A stretch of 24,439 nt of DNA from JABCPH02 sp963524305 (GTDB lineage: Bacteria > Fusobacteriota > Fusobacteriia > Fusobacteriales > Leptotrichiaceae), in assembly GCA_963524305.1 (NCBI GenBank), contig CAURGH010000026.1, forward strand, positions 1-24,439, given 5' to 3'. The notes below the pieces were generated by a model, which saw only the letters and a list, made by a program, of their open reading frames with translations, was not told the DNA's origin and did not search any database. Position 1 is the first letter of the stretch. Each line of letters opens with the position of its first letter. Position numbers and translations under genes: made by a program. Shown in pieces: positions 1 through 8,578 of the stretch.

Positions 1-87
1 ATAGAAACTGTAAATCCTAATCAAGAAAAAGATGACTTTTTTGATGAATTTTTAGCAAAATGGGACAGAGGAGAATACAAAGACTAG
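1..87 (+). CDS. lacB: LacB, galactose-6-phosphate isomerase subunit (3' end only)
   Basis: Only the last 28 codons are in the window, open from base 1 to a TAG at 85-87. The tail contains FFDEFLAKWDRGEY, which resembles the C-terminus of LacB, the subunit that with LacA isomerises galactose-6-phosphate to tagatose-6-phosphate. Position directly upstream of lacC fits the usual lacABCD order. The call rests on a short tail plus context, so a related RpiB/LacAB isomerase is the main alternative. Confidence 0.8.
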   Translation: METVNPNQEKDDFFDEFLAKWDRGEYKD

Positions 88-126
88 AAAAATTTAATTT
101 TTAAATTTTTTGATTATATAATGAAA

Positions 127-189
127 TTTAAAATCGAACTTAAAATTTAACCTGTTTATATTCTTTTCTTTCTTAAGTTCGATTTTAAA
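127..189 (+). promoter_or_regulatory. 17-bp perfect inverted repeat between lacB and lacC
   Basis: tttaaaatcgaacttaa at 127-143 is repeated as its exact reverse complement at 173-189, with a 29-nt loop. The 3' arm ends two bases before the lacC Shine-Dalgarno (AAAGGAG, 191-197). No T-run follows, so it is not a standard terminator. A role in transcript processing, mRNA stability or lacC translation is inference; an operator is the alternative. Confidence 0.6.
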
Positions 190-206
190 GAAAGGAGTTA
201 GTTAAA

Positions 207-1145
207 ATGATTTTAACAGTAACAATGAATCCCTCTGTTGACATTTCATATCCTTTGGAAAAATTTAATTTAGATACTGTAAATAGAGTGACTAAAGTTA
301 GCAAAACCCCTGGTGGAAAAGGCTTAAATGTTACAAGAGTATTAAAACAATTAAATGACAAAGTTGTTGCAACTGGACTTATAGGTGGAGCTTTAGGAAC
401 TGATATTAAAGAAAAATTATTACAAACAGGAATTAAAAATGATTTTTTTGAAATTTCAGGGGAAACTAGAAATTGTATTGCAATTTTGCATGAAGGGAAT
501 CAAACTGAAATTTTAGAAAAAGGGCCAACTATAACAAAATCTGAAAGTGAAAATTTTTTAAAGCACTTCGAAGAATTAGTAAAAAACGAAAATACTAAAA
601 TTATCGCTATTTCAGGAAGTTTACCAGATGGATTGGAAACTAATTATTATTCAAAAATGATTGGAATCTGTGAAAAATATGGGAAACCAGTTGTTTTAGA
701 CTGTTCAGGAAAAGCATTAGTAGAAGTTTTGGAAAATGAGCACAAACCAAAAGTGATAAAACCTAATACAGAAGAATTGTCACAATTAATTGGAAAAGAT
801 GTGTCTAAAAATCCAGATGAATTGAAAGAAGTTTTAAAAGATAAATTATTTGAAAATATTGAGTGGATAATTGTTTCACTTGGAGCAGATGGAGCATTTG
901 CAAAACACAATGATAAATTTTATAAAGTGAATGTTCCTAAAATAGAAGTCGTAAATCCTGTAGGTTCAGGAGATTCAACAGTTGCAGGAATAACATCAGC
1001 AATTCATGAAAATGCAAATGATGAAGATTTATTAAGAAAAGCAAACGTTCTTGGAATGCTAAATGCAATGGAAAAATTAACAGGATTTGTAAATTTAGAA
1101 AGATATGAAGAATTGTTTGGAAAAATTGAAGTAGTTAATTTGTAA
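207..1145 (+). CDS. lacC: Tagatose-6-phosphate kinase LacC
   Basis: This PfkB-family cytoplasmic sugar kinase of 312 aa phosphorylates tagatose-6-phosphate to tagatose-1,6-bisphosphate with ATP. The N-terminus MILTVTMNPSVDISYPL and the NCIAILHEGNQTEILE stretch closely resemble remembered LacC proteins. The PfkB signature GGKG is at residues 36-39, and the second signature GSGDS at 253-257 contains the expected catalytic base Asp256. Length is normal for the family. The start at 207 has AAAGGAG nine bases upstream. It follows lacB in the same operon after the 127-189 hairpin. 1-phosphofructokinase (FruK) is the closest alternative, but context and the LacC-like signature favour LacC. Confidence 0.95.
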   Translation: MILTVTMNPSVDISYPLEKFNLDTVNRVTKVSKTPGGKGLNVTRVLKQLNDKVVATGLIGGALGTDIKEKLLQTGIKNDFFEISGETRNCIAILHEGNQTEILEKGPTITKSESENFLKHFEELVKNENTKIIAISGSLPDGLETNYYSKMIGICEKYGKPVVLDCSGKALVEVLENEHKPKVIKPNTEELSQLIGKDVSKNPDELKEVLKDKLFENIEWIIVSLGADGAFAKHNDKFYKVNVPKIEVVNPVGSGDSTVAGITSAIHENANDEDLLRKANVLGMLNAMEKLTGFVNLERYEELFGKIEVVNL

Positions 1146-1439
1146 GAAAGATTTATTAAAGAAGTTTATATAGTGTAAGAATAAAATTTGAAATTTATAT
1201 CTAGATTTTTAATAATAGCTAAATACAGTATATTAAAAATCATTTCCAACTTTCAGAATAGGTGGATATGCTTGGATTCTCTCACAATCAAGCTAATAGT
1301 TTTAAAATTGATTTTGAATGCTGTAAAATAAATTAAATTTTATTATGACTATATTTTATTTTATATAATTTAAATAAAATTAAGTACAAAATAAATCAGA
1401 AATTGATAAAGATAATAATATTTTTAGGAGGAAATAAAG
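1146..1439. other. Intergenic gap between lacC and lacD
   Basis: This 294-bp AT-rich spacer has no convincing ORF and is long for an operon-internal gap. It holds a weak hairpin at 1270-1293 (gcttg-gatt ... aatc-aagc) without a T-run, a TATAAT at 1364-1369 without a good -35 at normal spacing, and a strong Shine-Dalgarno (AGGAGG) just before lacD. A separate lacD promoter is possible but not demonstrated. Confidence 0.45.
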
Positions 1440-2417
1440 ATGAAATTAACAGATCAAAAAAGAAAATATTTAGAAAATTTAAGTGATGAAAATGGATTTA
1501 TATCAGCTTTAGCAATTGACCAAAGAGGAGCTTTGAAAAAAATGTTGAATAAACACCAAGCTTCAGAAGCAACAGCTGAACAAATAAAAGAATTTAAAGT
1601 ATTAGTTTCAAAACATTTAACAAAATACTCTTCTTCAATCTTGTTAGATCCTGAATATGGATTGGATGCAGCAAAAGCTAGAGATAAAAATGCAGGATTG
1701 TTATTAGCTTATGAAAAAACTGGATATGATGCAAATGCAGTTGGAAGATTGCCAGATTGCCTTGTTGACTGGTCTGCAAAAAGATTAAAAGAAGAAGGAG
1801 CAGATGCTGTAAAATTCTTATTATACTATGACGTAGATGAAAGTGATGAAATCAACAATCAAAAAAGAGCATACATGGAAAGAGTTGGAGCTGAATGCGT
1901 AGCTGAAGATATTCCATTCTTCTTAGAAATTTTAAGCTATAACTACAAAGATGCTGACAACAGCACAGCAGAATTTGCAAAATTGAAACCAAGAAAAGTT
2001 ATCGAAGCAATGAAAGAATTTTCTAAACCAAGATATAACGTAGATGTATTGAAAGTAGAAGTTCCTGTAAATATGAAATATGTTGAAGGATTTGCTGATG
2101 GAGAAGTTGTTTATACTAAAGAAGAAGCAGCAAGCTATTTCAAACAACAAGATGAAGCAACAAACTTGCCATACATTTATTTAAGTGCTGGAGTTAGTGC
2201 AAAATTATTCCAAGATACATTGAAATTCGCTCATGATTCAGGAGCTAAATTTAATGGAGTATTATGTGGAAGAGCAACTTGGGCAAATGGAGTAGAAGTA
2301 TTCGCAAAAGACGGAGAAGAAGCTACAGTAAACTGGTTAAACACAGTTGGAAGAAAAAATATTGAAGAATTAAATGAAGTAGTTGCAAAAACTGCTACAT
2401 CTTGGAAAGAAAAATAA
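1440..2417 (+). CDS. lacD: Tagatose-1,6-bisphosphate aldolase LacD
   Basis: This 325-aa class I aldolase cleaves tagatose-1,6-bisphosphate to dihydroxyacetone phosphate and glyceraldehyde-3-phosphate. Family-typical stretches are SALAIDQRGALKKM near the N-terminus, SSILLDPEYGL around residue 61, the block VDVLKVEVPVNMKYVEGF, and GVLCGRATW near the C-terminus. The Schiff-base lysine falls at Lys205, the number known for streptococcal LacD. The start at 1440 has AGGAGG at good spacing. It completes the tagatose pathway begun by LacB and LacC. No defects are seen. Confidence 0.96.
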   Translation: MKLTDQKRKYLENLSDENGFISALAIDQRGALKKMLNKHQASEATAEQIKEFKVLVSKHLTKYSSSILLDPEYGLDAAKARDKNAGLLLAYEKTGYDANAVGRLPDCLVDWSAKRLKEEGADAVKFLLYYDVDESDEINNQKRAYMERVGAECVAEDIPFFLEILSYNYKDADNSTAEFAKLKPRKVIEAMKEFSKPRYNVDVLKVEVPVNMKYVEGFADGEVVYTKEEAASYFKQQDEATNLPYIYLSAGVSAKLFQDTLKFAHDSGAKFNGVLCGRATWANGVEVFAKDGEEATVNWLNTVGRKNIEELNEVVAKTATSWKEK

Positions 2418-2456
2418 AATAAGTTATATGCAATAAAAAAAATAAAGAGTAATATT

Positions 2457-2481
2457 AACAAGGGGTTTTCTACCCCTTGTT
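2457..2481 (+). promoter_or_regulatory. Stem-loop between lacD and lacF
   Basis: aacaagggg (2457-2465) pairs with ccccttgtt (2473-2481) around a 7-nt loop, giving a 9-bp GC-containing stem. No T-tract follows, so it probably does not terminate efficiently. An attenuator or RNA-processing element separating lacD from lacFEG is a reasonable inference. Confidence 0.55.
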
Positions 2482-2566
2482 GCAAAGTAGAAAATAAATT
2501 AAAAATAATTGTATTTTGCAAATACGTATGAATGACCAAATAATAATTGAAAAGGAGAAAATCGCT

Positions 2567-2884
2567 ATGACTAAAGAAGATGTAACAATGGTTGGATTTG
2601 AAATAGTAGCTTACGCAGGAGATGCAAGATCTAAATTAATGATTGCATTAAATAAAGCTCAAAATGGAGAATTTGAAGAAGCAGAAAACTTAGTAAAAGA
2701 AGCTGAAGAATGCTTAGTTGGTGCACATAATGCACAAACAGATATTTTAGCTAAAGAATCAGCTGGAGAAGATTTGGAAATGAGTTTCATTATGGTTCAT
2801 GGACAAGACCATTTAATGACAACAATATTATTAAAAGAATTAATGAAACATTTAATAGAATTATATAAAAGAGGAGCGAAGTAA
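2567..2884 (+). CDS. lacF: PTS lactose-specific EIIA component LacF
   Basis: This 105-aa cytoplasmic IIA protein passes phosphate from HPr to the IIB domain of LacE. The phosphorylated histidine lies in MVHGQDH at His78, the number known for staphylococcal LacF. GFEIVAYAGDARSK and the end of the protein also match the family. An in-frame ATG exists 51 bases upstream, but the start at 2567 has AAGGAG at 2552-2557 and gives the normal family length. The stop overlaps the lacE start by one base (TAATG), so the two are probably translationally coupled. Confidence 0.95.
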   Translation: MTKEDVTMVGFEIVAYAGDARSKLMIALNKAQNGEFEEAENLVKEAEECLVGAHNAQTDILAKESAGEDLEMSFIMVHGQDHLMTTILLKELMKHLIELYKRGAK

Positions 2885-4587
2885 TGGAAAAACTGATTGA
2901 ATTTATAGAAAAAGGGAAGCCTTTTTTTGAAAAATTATCTCGGAATATATATTTAAGAGCAATTCGTGATGGTTTTATAGCTGGTATGCCAGTTATATTA
3001 TTTTCTAGTATTTTTATCTTAATTGCTTATGTTCCAAATGCTTTTGGATTTTTTTGGCCAAAAAGTATAGAAGCTTTATTAATGAAACCATATAGCTATT
3101 CTATGGGAATTTTAGCATTTTTAGTAGCTGGAACAACAGCTAAATCTTTAACAGATTCTGTAAATCGTTCTATGCCAGCAACTAATCAAGTTAATTATAT
3201 TTCTACACTTTTAGCTTCGATGGTTGGTTTGTTATTGTTAGCAGCAGATCCCACTAAAGATGGATTTGCAACTGGATTTTTGGGGACAAAAGGACTTTTA
3301 ACTGCATTTTTAGCATCATTTATAACTGTAACTATTTATAAATTTTGTATAAAAAATGAAGTAACTATTAAAATGCCTTCAGAAGTTCCGCCTAATATTT
3401 CACAAGTTTTTAAAGATGTAATACCATTTACTTTATCAGTTGTATCACTTTATGTTCTTGACATTCTTGTACGTCATTTTATTGGTACAGGAGTTGCAGA
3501 AGCAGTAGGTAAACTTTTTGGACCATTATTCTCAGCAGCCGATGGATATGTAGGAATTACTATTATCTTTGGAGCTTTTGCGTTCTTCTGGTTTGTTGGA
3601 ATTCATGGACCTTCAATTGTAGAACCAGCTATTGCAGTTGTTACTTATGCTAATATAGATGCAAACTTAAATCTTATGAGAGCTGGACAACATGCGGATA
3701 AAATCTTAACTTCAGGAACACAAATGTTTATAGTTACAATGGGAGGAACTGGAGCAACTTTAATAGTGCCATTCATGTTTATGTGGATTTGTAAATCTAA
3801 GAGAAATAAAGCTATTGGACGTGCTTCTGTAGTACCTACATTCTTTGGTGTAAATGAACCAATTTTATTTGGTGCTCCAATTGTATTAAATCCAGTATTC
3901 TTTATACCATTTATCTTTGCACCAATAGTAAATGTTTGGATTTTTAAAGTATTTATAGATGTACTTGGAATGAACAGCTTTACTGCTAACCTTCCATGGA
4001 CAACTCCAGGACCATTGGGAATAATATTGGGAACAAATCTTCAAATATTATCATTTGTTTTAGCGGCACTTTTAATAGTTGTGGACTTTATTATTTATTA
4101 TCCATTCATAAAAGTATACGATAAACAAATTCTTGAAGAAGAACGTCTAGGAACTACAAATAACGAATTAAAAGATAAAGTAGCTGCTAACTTCAATACT
4201 GAAAAAGCAGATAATATTCTTAAAAAAGCTGGGGTTGAAAAAACTGAGGCTGTTAAAAATAATATAACAAAAGAAACAAATGTACTTGTATTGTGTGCCG
4301 GTGGAGGAACAAGTGGACTTCTAGCTAACGCTTTAAATAAAGCAGCAAAAGAATTTAATGTTCCTGTTAAAGCTGCAGCAGGTGGATATGGTGCACATCG
4401 TGAAATACTTCCTGAATTTGATTTAGTTATTCTTGCACCACAAGTTGCATCAAATTTTGAAGATATGAAAGCAGAAACTGATAAATTAGGAATTAAATTA
4501 GCTAAAACTGAAGGAGCTCAATATATTAAATTGACTCGTGATGGTAAAGGTGCATTAGACTTTGTACAAGAACAATTTCAAGATTAA
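2884..4587 (+). CDS. lacE: PTS lactose-specific EIICB component LacE
   Basis: This 567-aa membrane transporter takes up lactose and phosphorylates it to lactose-6-phosphate. Residues 1 to about 420 form the hydrophobic IIC channel domain, with the conserved loop FVGIHGPSIVEPAI and the NEPILFGAPIVLNPVF motif. After a charged linker, residues from about 460 form the cytoplasmic IIB domain; its phosphorylated cysteine is Cys471 in VLCAGGGTSGLLA. Domain order and length are typical of the Lac family. The ATG overlaps the lacF stop. Fully intact. Confidence 0.96.
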   Translation: MEKLIEFIEKGKPFFEKLSRNIYLRAIRDGFIAGMPVILFSSIFILIAYVPNAFGFFWPKSIEALLMKPYSYSMGILAFLVAGTTAKSLTDSVNRSMPATNQVNYISTLLASMVGLLLLAADPTKDGFATGFLGTKGLLTAFLASFITVTIYKFCIKNEVTIKMPSEVPPNISQVFKDVIPFTLSVVSLYVLDILVRHFIGTGVAEAVGKLFGPLFSAADGYVGITIIFGAFAFFWFVGIHGPSIVEPAIAVVTYANIDANLNLMRAGQHADKILTSGTQMFIVTMGGTGATLIVPFMFMWICKSKRNKAIGRASVVPTFFGVNEPILFGAPIVLNPVFFIPFIFAPIVNVWIFKVFIDVLGMNSFTANLPWTTPGPLGIILGTNLQILSFVLAALLIVVDFIIYYPFIKVYDKQILEEERLGTTNNELKDKVAANFNTEKADNILKKAGVEKTEAVKNNITKETNVLVLCAGGGTSGLLANALNKAAKEFNVPVKAAAGGYGAHREILPEFDLVILAPQVASNFEDMKAETDKLGIKLAKTEGAQYIKLTRDGKGALDFVQEQFQD

Positions 4588-4646
4588 TTAATGTATTTTA
4601 ATGCTAAGTAATAGTAGTAGTTTTATATAATTATGGAGGTTTAATT

Positions 4647-6053
4647 ATGTCAAAAAGATTACCAGAAGATTTTATTTTTGGTGGAGCAACAGCAGCATAT
4701 CAAGCTGAAGGTGCAACAAAAACAGATGGTAAAGGTCGTGTGGCTTGGGATACTTTTTTGGAAGAAAATTATTGGTACACAGCTGAGCCAGCAAGTGATT
4801 TTTACAATCAATATCCAGTAGATTTGAAACTTTGTGAAGAATTTGGAATAAATGGAATAAGAATTTCAATTGCATGGTCTAGAATCTTCCCAAATGGATA
4901 TGGAGAAGTAAATCCTAAAGGAGTAGAATTTTACCACAAATTATTTGCTGAATGTAAAAAAAGAAAGGTTGAACCTTTTATAACGCTTCATCATTTTGAT
5001 ACACCAGAAGTTTTACATTCAAATGGAGACTTTTTAAATCGTGAAAATATAGAACATTTTTTAAATTATGCTAAGTTTTGTTTTGAAGAATTTACTGAAG
5101 TAAATTACTGGACAACATTTAATGAAATAGGACCTATTGGAGAAGGACAATATCTTGTTGGGAAATTCCCTCCAGGAATAAAATATGATTTTGAAAAATT
5201 ATTTCAATCACATCACAATATGGTTTTAGCACATGCAAAAGCAGTTAATTTATTTAAGAAAAATGGCTATCACGGAGAAATAGGAATGGTTTGCGCATTG
5301 CCAACAAAATATCCTTATGATCCAAATAATCCTGGAGATGTTAGAGCCGCTGAATTGGATGACATCATTCATAATAAATTTATTTTAGATGCTACTTTTA
5401 AAGGTGAATATTCAAAAGAAACAATGGAAGGTGTAAATCATATTTTAAAAGTTAATGGTGGAAAATTAGATTTAAGAGAAGAAGATTTTGAAGAATTAAA
5501 AGCTGCAAAAGACTTAAATGATTTCCTTGGAATAAATTATTATATGAGTGATTGGATGACTGAATACGATGGTGAAAATGAAATTGTTCATAATGCTACT
5601 GGGAATAAAGGAAGTTCTAAATATCAATTAAAAGGTATAGGACAAAGAAAAGCTAACGAAAGTATTCCTAGAACTGACTGGGATTGGATAATTTATCCAA
5701 AAGGTCTTTATGATCAAATTTTTAGAGTTAAAAGAGATTATCCAAACTACAAAAAAATCTATATTACTGAAAATGGTTTAGGATATAAAGATGTTTTTGA
5801 AGATAATACAGTATATGATGATGCTAGAATTGATTATATAAGACAACATTTAGAAATCATTTCAGATGCCATAAAAGATGGAGCTAATGTAAAAGGATAT
5901 TTCTTATGGTCATTGATGGATGTGTTCTCTTGGTCAAATGGATATGAAAAACGTTACGGATTATTCTACGTAGATTTTGAAACACAAAAACGTTATCCTA
6001 AGAAGAGTGCATATTGGTATAAAAAAGTTGCAGAAACAAAAGAAGTTGAATAA
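4647..6053 (+). CDS. lacG: 6-phospho-beta-galactosidase LacG
   Basis: This 468-aa glycoside hydrolase family 1 enzyme hydrolyses lactose-6-phosphate to glucose and galactose-6-phosphate, the substrate of LacAB. The acid/base glutamate is Glu160 in TFNEI and the nucleophile is Glu375 in YITENGLG; both numbers equal those of characterised LacG. The N-terminal FIFGGATAAYQAEGA and C-terminal FLWSLMDVFSWSNGYEKRYGLFYVD segments contain standard GH1 blocks. GGAGG precedes the ATG. It is the last structural gene before a terminator. Other 6-phospho-beta-glycosidases are possible in principle, but context makes LacG very likely. Confidence 0.95.
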   Translation: MSKRLPEDFIFGGATAAYQAEGATKTDGKGRVAWDTFLEENYWYTAEPASDFYNQYPVDLKLCEEFGINGIRISIAWSRIFPNGYGEVNPKGVEFYHKLFAECKKRKVEPFITLHHFDTPEVLHSNGDFLNRENIEHFLNYAKFCFEEFTEVNYWTTFNEIGPIGEGQYLVGKFPPGIKYDFEKLFQSHHNMVLAHAKAVNLFKKNGYHGEIGMVCALPTKYPYDPNNPGDVRAAELDDIIHNKFILDATFKGEYSKETMEGVNHILKVNGGKLDLREEDFEELKAAKDLNDFLGINYYMSDWMTEYDGENEIVHNATGNKGSSKYQLKGIGQRKANESIPRTDWDWIIYPKGLYDQIFRVKRDYPNYKKIYITENGLGYKDVFEDNTVYDDARIDYIRQHLEIISDAIKDGANVKGYFLWSLMDVFSWSNGYEKRYGLFYVDFETQKRYPKKSAYWYKKVAETKEVE

Positions 6054-6065
6054 TAAAATTTTTTA

Positions 6066-6096
6066 GAGGGGATAGCTTTAGTTATCCCCCTTTTTA
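6066..6096 (+). terminator. Rho-independent terminator after lacG
   Basis: ggggatagc (6068-6076) pairs with gttatcccc (6081-6089) around a ttta loop, followed by TTTTT at 6091-6095. This is the natural end of the lacD-lacFEG message, with the regulator gene starting 32 bases later, probably partly by read-through. Confidence 0.85.
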
Positions 6097-6127
6097 CAAT
6101 AAAATTTTTTTATAAAAAAGGAGAAAA

Positions 6128-7135
6128 ATGGCTACAATTAGAGAAGTTGCGAAAAAGGCAGGAGTTTCTATAACAACAGTTTCGAGAATTTTAAATAATG
6201 ATGAAAGCTTCGAAGTTACTGCTTTTACAAAAGAAAAAGTTTTGAAAGCTGTAAAACAACTAAATTACGTAAAAAAAAGAAATAAAAGTAAAATATCGCA
6301 ATCTAATATTTCAATAATAAAATGTTTTGATGAAAAAATTGAAAGTGATGATCCGTATTTCGTATCTTTAAAAATAAATTTAGAAAATAACTTAAAAAAA
6401 ATTTTTTCAAAAATAAAATTTTTTAATTTAGATGATATAAAAAAAATGATAAAATTAAATGAGATTTCAATTTTTTCTTTTGCAGATGCAATTATTTTTA
6501 TAGGTGAAATAGATAAAGAAAAATTAAAATTCTTTAAAGAATTTAATAAAAATATTATTTGTGTAGATATGTATGATACAGATAATTTTATAGATTATAT
6601 AAAATTTGATACAAGAAATTCAGTAGAAATAGTTCTAAACTATATACTAAAACTAAATCATAAGAAAATAGGATTATTGGTAGGAAGGAATAGAGTGGTA
6701 AAGGATTTAATAGATTTTCGAGAAAAATACTTTAAAGAAATAATGTTAAAAGAAGGATTATACAAAGAAGAGTATGTAAAAATTGGAGACTTTTCTACAG
6801 AAAGTGGTTATTTAATGATGAAAGAACTTTTAGAATTAAAAGATAGACCAACAGCAATTTTTTGCGGAAATGATTCAATAGCAATGGGAGCATACGAAGC
6901 AATTAGAGAAAACAAACTAAAAATTCCAGAAGATATATCAATAATAGGATTTAACAATTTAAAATTATCAAAATACTATACACCACCTTTGACAACTATA
7001 AAAATAGATACAAAATTAATGGCTCAAGAAACAGTAAATTCTTTAGTGGAGTTACTAGAAGGCAGAAGAGATTATCATAAGAAAGTTTTTCTACCTATTG
7101 AATTAATAGAAAGAGAAAGTTGTCAAAAAATATAA
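6128..7135 (+). CDS. LacI/GalR-family transcriptional regulator
   Basis: A 335-aa repressor-type regulator. Residues 1-50 hold the LacI-type helix-turn-helix (TIREVAKKAGVSITTVSRIL) and hinge. The remainder is a periplasmic-binding-protein-like effector domain, recognisable by PTAIFCGNDSIAMGAYEA, DISIIGFNN and the terminal PPLTTIKID segment. The start has AAGGAG just upstream. It follows the lac genes directly, so it probably controls them in response to a sugar or sugar phosphate. Gram-positive lac operons of this enzyme set usually have a DeoR-type LacR instead. The effector and operator are not identifiable here. Confidence 0.88.
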   Translation: MATIREVAKKAGVSITTVSRILNNDESFEVTAFTKEKVLKAVKQLNYVKKRNKSKISQSNISIIKCFDEKIESDDPYFVSLKINLENNLKKIFSKIKFFNLDDIKKMIKLNEISIFSFADAIIFIGEIDKEKLKFFKEFNKNIICVDMYDTDNFIDYIKFDTRNSVEIVLNYILKLNHKKIGLLVGRNRVVKDLIDFREKYFKEIMLKEGLYKEEYVKIGDFSTESGYLMMKELLELKDRPTAIFCGNDSIAMGAYEAIRENKLKIPEDISIIGFNNLKLSKYYTPPLTTIKIDTKLMAQETVNSLVELLEGRRDYHKKVFLPIELIERESCQKI

Positions 7136-7153
7136 AAACAAAACAGAAAAATC

Positions 7154-7243
7154 TAAAGTGTCTATAATTTTGTGTAAATAGAATAGCAAAGTATTAAATT
7201 TACTATATTTTCTATTAATTTATACAAAATTCTGTACACTCTC
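7154..7243. mobile_element. Short inverted-repeat (MITE-like) element at the lac/plasmid boundary
   Basis: Starting about 20 bases after the regulator stop, agtgtctataattttgtgta (about 7155-7174) faces an inverted partner, tatacaaaattctgtacact, ending about 7240. Both resemble the IS256-like ends found elsewhere in this window. The roughly 85 bases between outer edges hold no gene and are near-palindromic. A deleted IS relic or MITE is likely; a dual-purpose hairpin terminator for the regulator gene is the alternative. Confidence 0.55.
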
Positions 7244-7350
7244 AAAAAGGGGAAAATAAATAACGGATCTTCCCCTCTTTTGTTACAACATCTCCCCCTT
7301 TTATACAATTTATCCCTTTATTTATCAGTACTTGAAGATACCTAAAAATA
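7244..7350. repeat. Degenerate copy of the second replicon's origin region
   Basis: The order of motifs repeats that at 17830-18060: an aggggaa/ttcccct hairpin (7248-7276; ggggag/ctcccc at 17837-17863), then tgttacaaca plus tctccccc at 7281-7298 like the 22-bp iterons, then tttatttat and an acctaaaa motif. Both copies have the same orientation. It is a decayed origin fragment, or an arm of a recombination event. Confidence 0.6.
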
Positions 7351-7398
7351 AAACTAGTACTTTATAGGTTTTTTCTATCGAGTAGGTGTCTTTAAGAA

Positions 7399-7490
7399 TT
7401 TCAACCTTTAGGCTTAAAAATGATAATTTTTATGTTATTTTTGGGTGACTTAATAATTCTCTAGACAAGCAAAGATGCGGTTTTAAGAGC
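7399..7490. repeat. Degenerate copy of the first replicon's origin region
   Basis: caacctttaggcttaaaaat, then gttatttttgggtgactta, then ctctagacaagcaaagatgc parallel the blocks at 8600-8660 and 8765-8790 in the same order and orientation, but with one iteron instead of five. The rep gene at 7568-8524 is therefore flanked by direct repeats of its own origin, as expected after recombination between related plasmids. The 7491-7567 stretch before rep shows nothing else. Confidence 0.65.
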
Positions 7491-7567
7491 TTTTAAAATA
7501 AAATGTAATTAATTAGTCAAAAAACTAAAAAACACGTCACAGAGCGTTCAAATTTCAAAAAATAATA

Positions 7568-8524
7568 TTAAATTTCATACTTCCTAAACCAATTTTCAAA
7601 ATGCTGAAAATTACTAAATTTAAAATTTTGTAAATGGTTATCATCTACATTTTTAACAGTTACAATTAATTCCTCATTAATTTCTTTAAAATTAATGATA
7701 TTTAAATAATTATATCTCTCAAATACTTTATCTTTCATTTTTATTTTTCGATTTATATAATTAATAGCTTTTTCAGGATTGTTTACTTTAAATTCTTTTT
7801 CTAGAATATTTCCACAAATCTCCCTAAATTCTTTTTTGGTTTCCCTTTTACCAGATTTTTTAAATCTAAACTCATAACCCGAAACTCTACTTCTTCCTCG
7901 TCCTAAAGAACTCTTATATTTTTTGATAACTTTTAAATTAAATTCTTCTCCGAGTTCGTTCATTATTGGTTTCAAAATTTTGCTATCAATCTTGTCTGTT
8001 TTATAACTTTGTGGAATATCTAATAAGTACTTAAACTCTTCAATACTAACAATCCAAATTCCTGTGTATCTAAACTGTTTCATTCTTCGATAAAATTCTT
8101 TTGTATAAGTAGACTTAAAATCCACAAATTCTTCTAATTCAAATCTTGTAAAATTTGATGTTAATTCATTTAAAACATACTTAAATTCTTCATTTACTCC
8201 AATTGTAACAATTTGTTTTTCAACATTAATTGTATATTTTGTAAATAAAACGAACCGAGTCCATTCAACATCATCACCTATACGAATATTGCATTTTAAA
8301 AGCTTGTTGTAAGCACTGTCTAGCGTATTTACAAAATTCTTCATATCATTGTAAGGATATTTAATTAATTTTTTCAAATACTTAAAATCAAATTCTACAT
8401 ACTTTAAACCTTGGTCTCTAATTCTACTACAAATTGACATTAATAAATTAATTTCTGTGGAATTGAATTTTCTTAATGCTACTGTATTCATATCATTATT
8501 AAATTTTACAATTTCATTAGCCAT
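7568..8524 (-). CDS. Replication initiator, Rep_3/RepB family (first replicon)
   Basis: A 318-aa plasmid initiator of the two-winged-helix Rep_3 type, which binds iterons to start theta replication. Recognisable features are the N-terminal NEIVKFNNDMNTVALRKFNS, INLLMSICSRIRDQG, the conserved RFELEEFVDFKSTYTKEFYRRMKQF block around residues 145-170, and FRFKKSGK closing the second winged helix. A basic and then mixed tail of about 95 residues follows. An ATG four codons earlier is in frame, but its codons overlap the GGAGG, so the start at 8524 is preferred. Iterons lie directly upstream (8579-8815), as normal for this family. It resembles the second initiator at 16753-17790 in layout but is clearly a different protein. 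Confidence 0.9.
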   Translation of the reverse strand: MANEIVKFNNDMNTVALRKFNSTEINLLMSICSRIRDQGLKYVEFDFKYLKKLIKYPYNDMKNFVNTLDSAYNKLLKCNIRIGDDVEWTRFVLFTKYTINVEKQIVTIGVNEEFKYVLNELTSNFTRFELEEFVDFKSTYTKEFYRRMKQFRYTGIWIVSIEEFKYLLDIPQSYKTDKIDSKILKPIMNELGEEFNLKVIKKYKSSLGRGRSRVSGYEFRFKKSGKRETKKEFREICGNILEKEFKVNNPEKAINYINRKIKMKDKVFERYNYLNIINFKEINEELIVTVKNVDDNHLQNFKFSNFQHFENWFRKYEI

Positions 8525-8578
8525 ACAAACCTCCAAATTTTATTTTTAAATCCTAAATTAGTAAATTCGTTTTAATTA

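Noticed and set aside
2457..2481. lacD-lacF stem-loop as a rho-independent terminator
   Set aside because: No T-run follows, and lacFEG continues in the same direction with no clear new promoter.
2516..2566. Longer lacF start 17 codons upstream
   Set aside because: It has no ribosome site and would displace the active-site histidine from its usual position 78.
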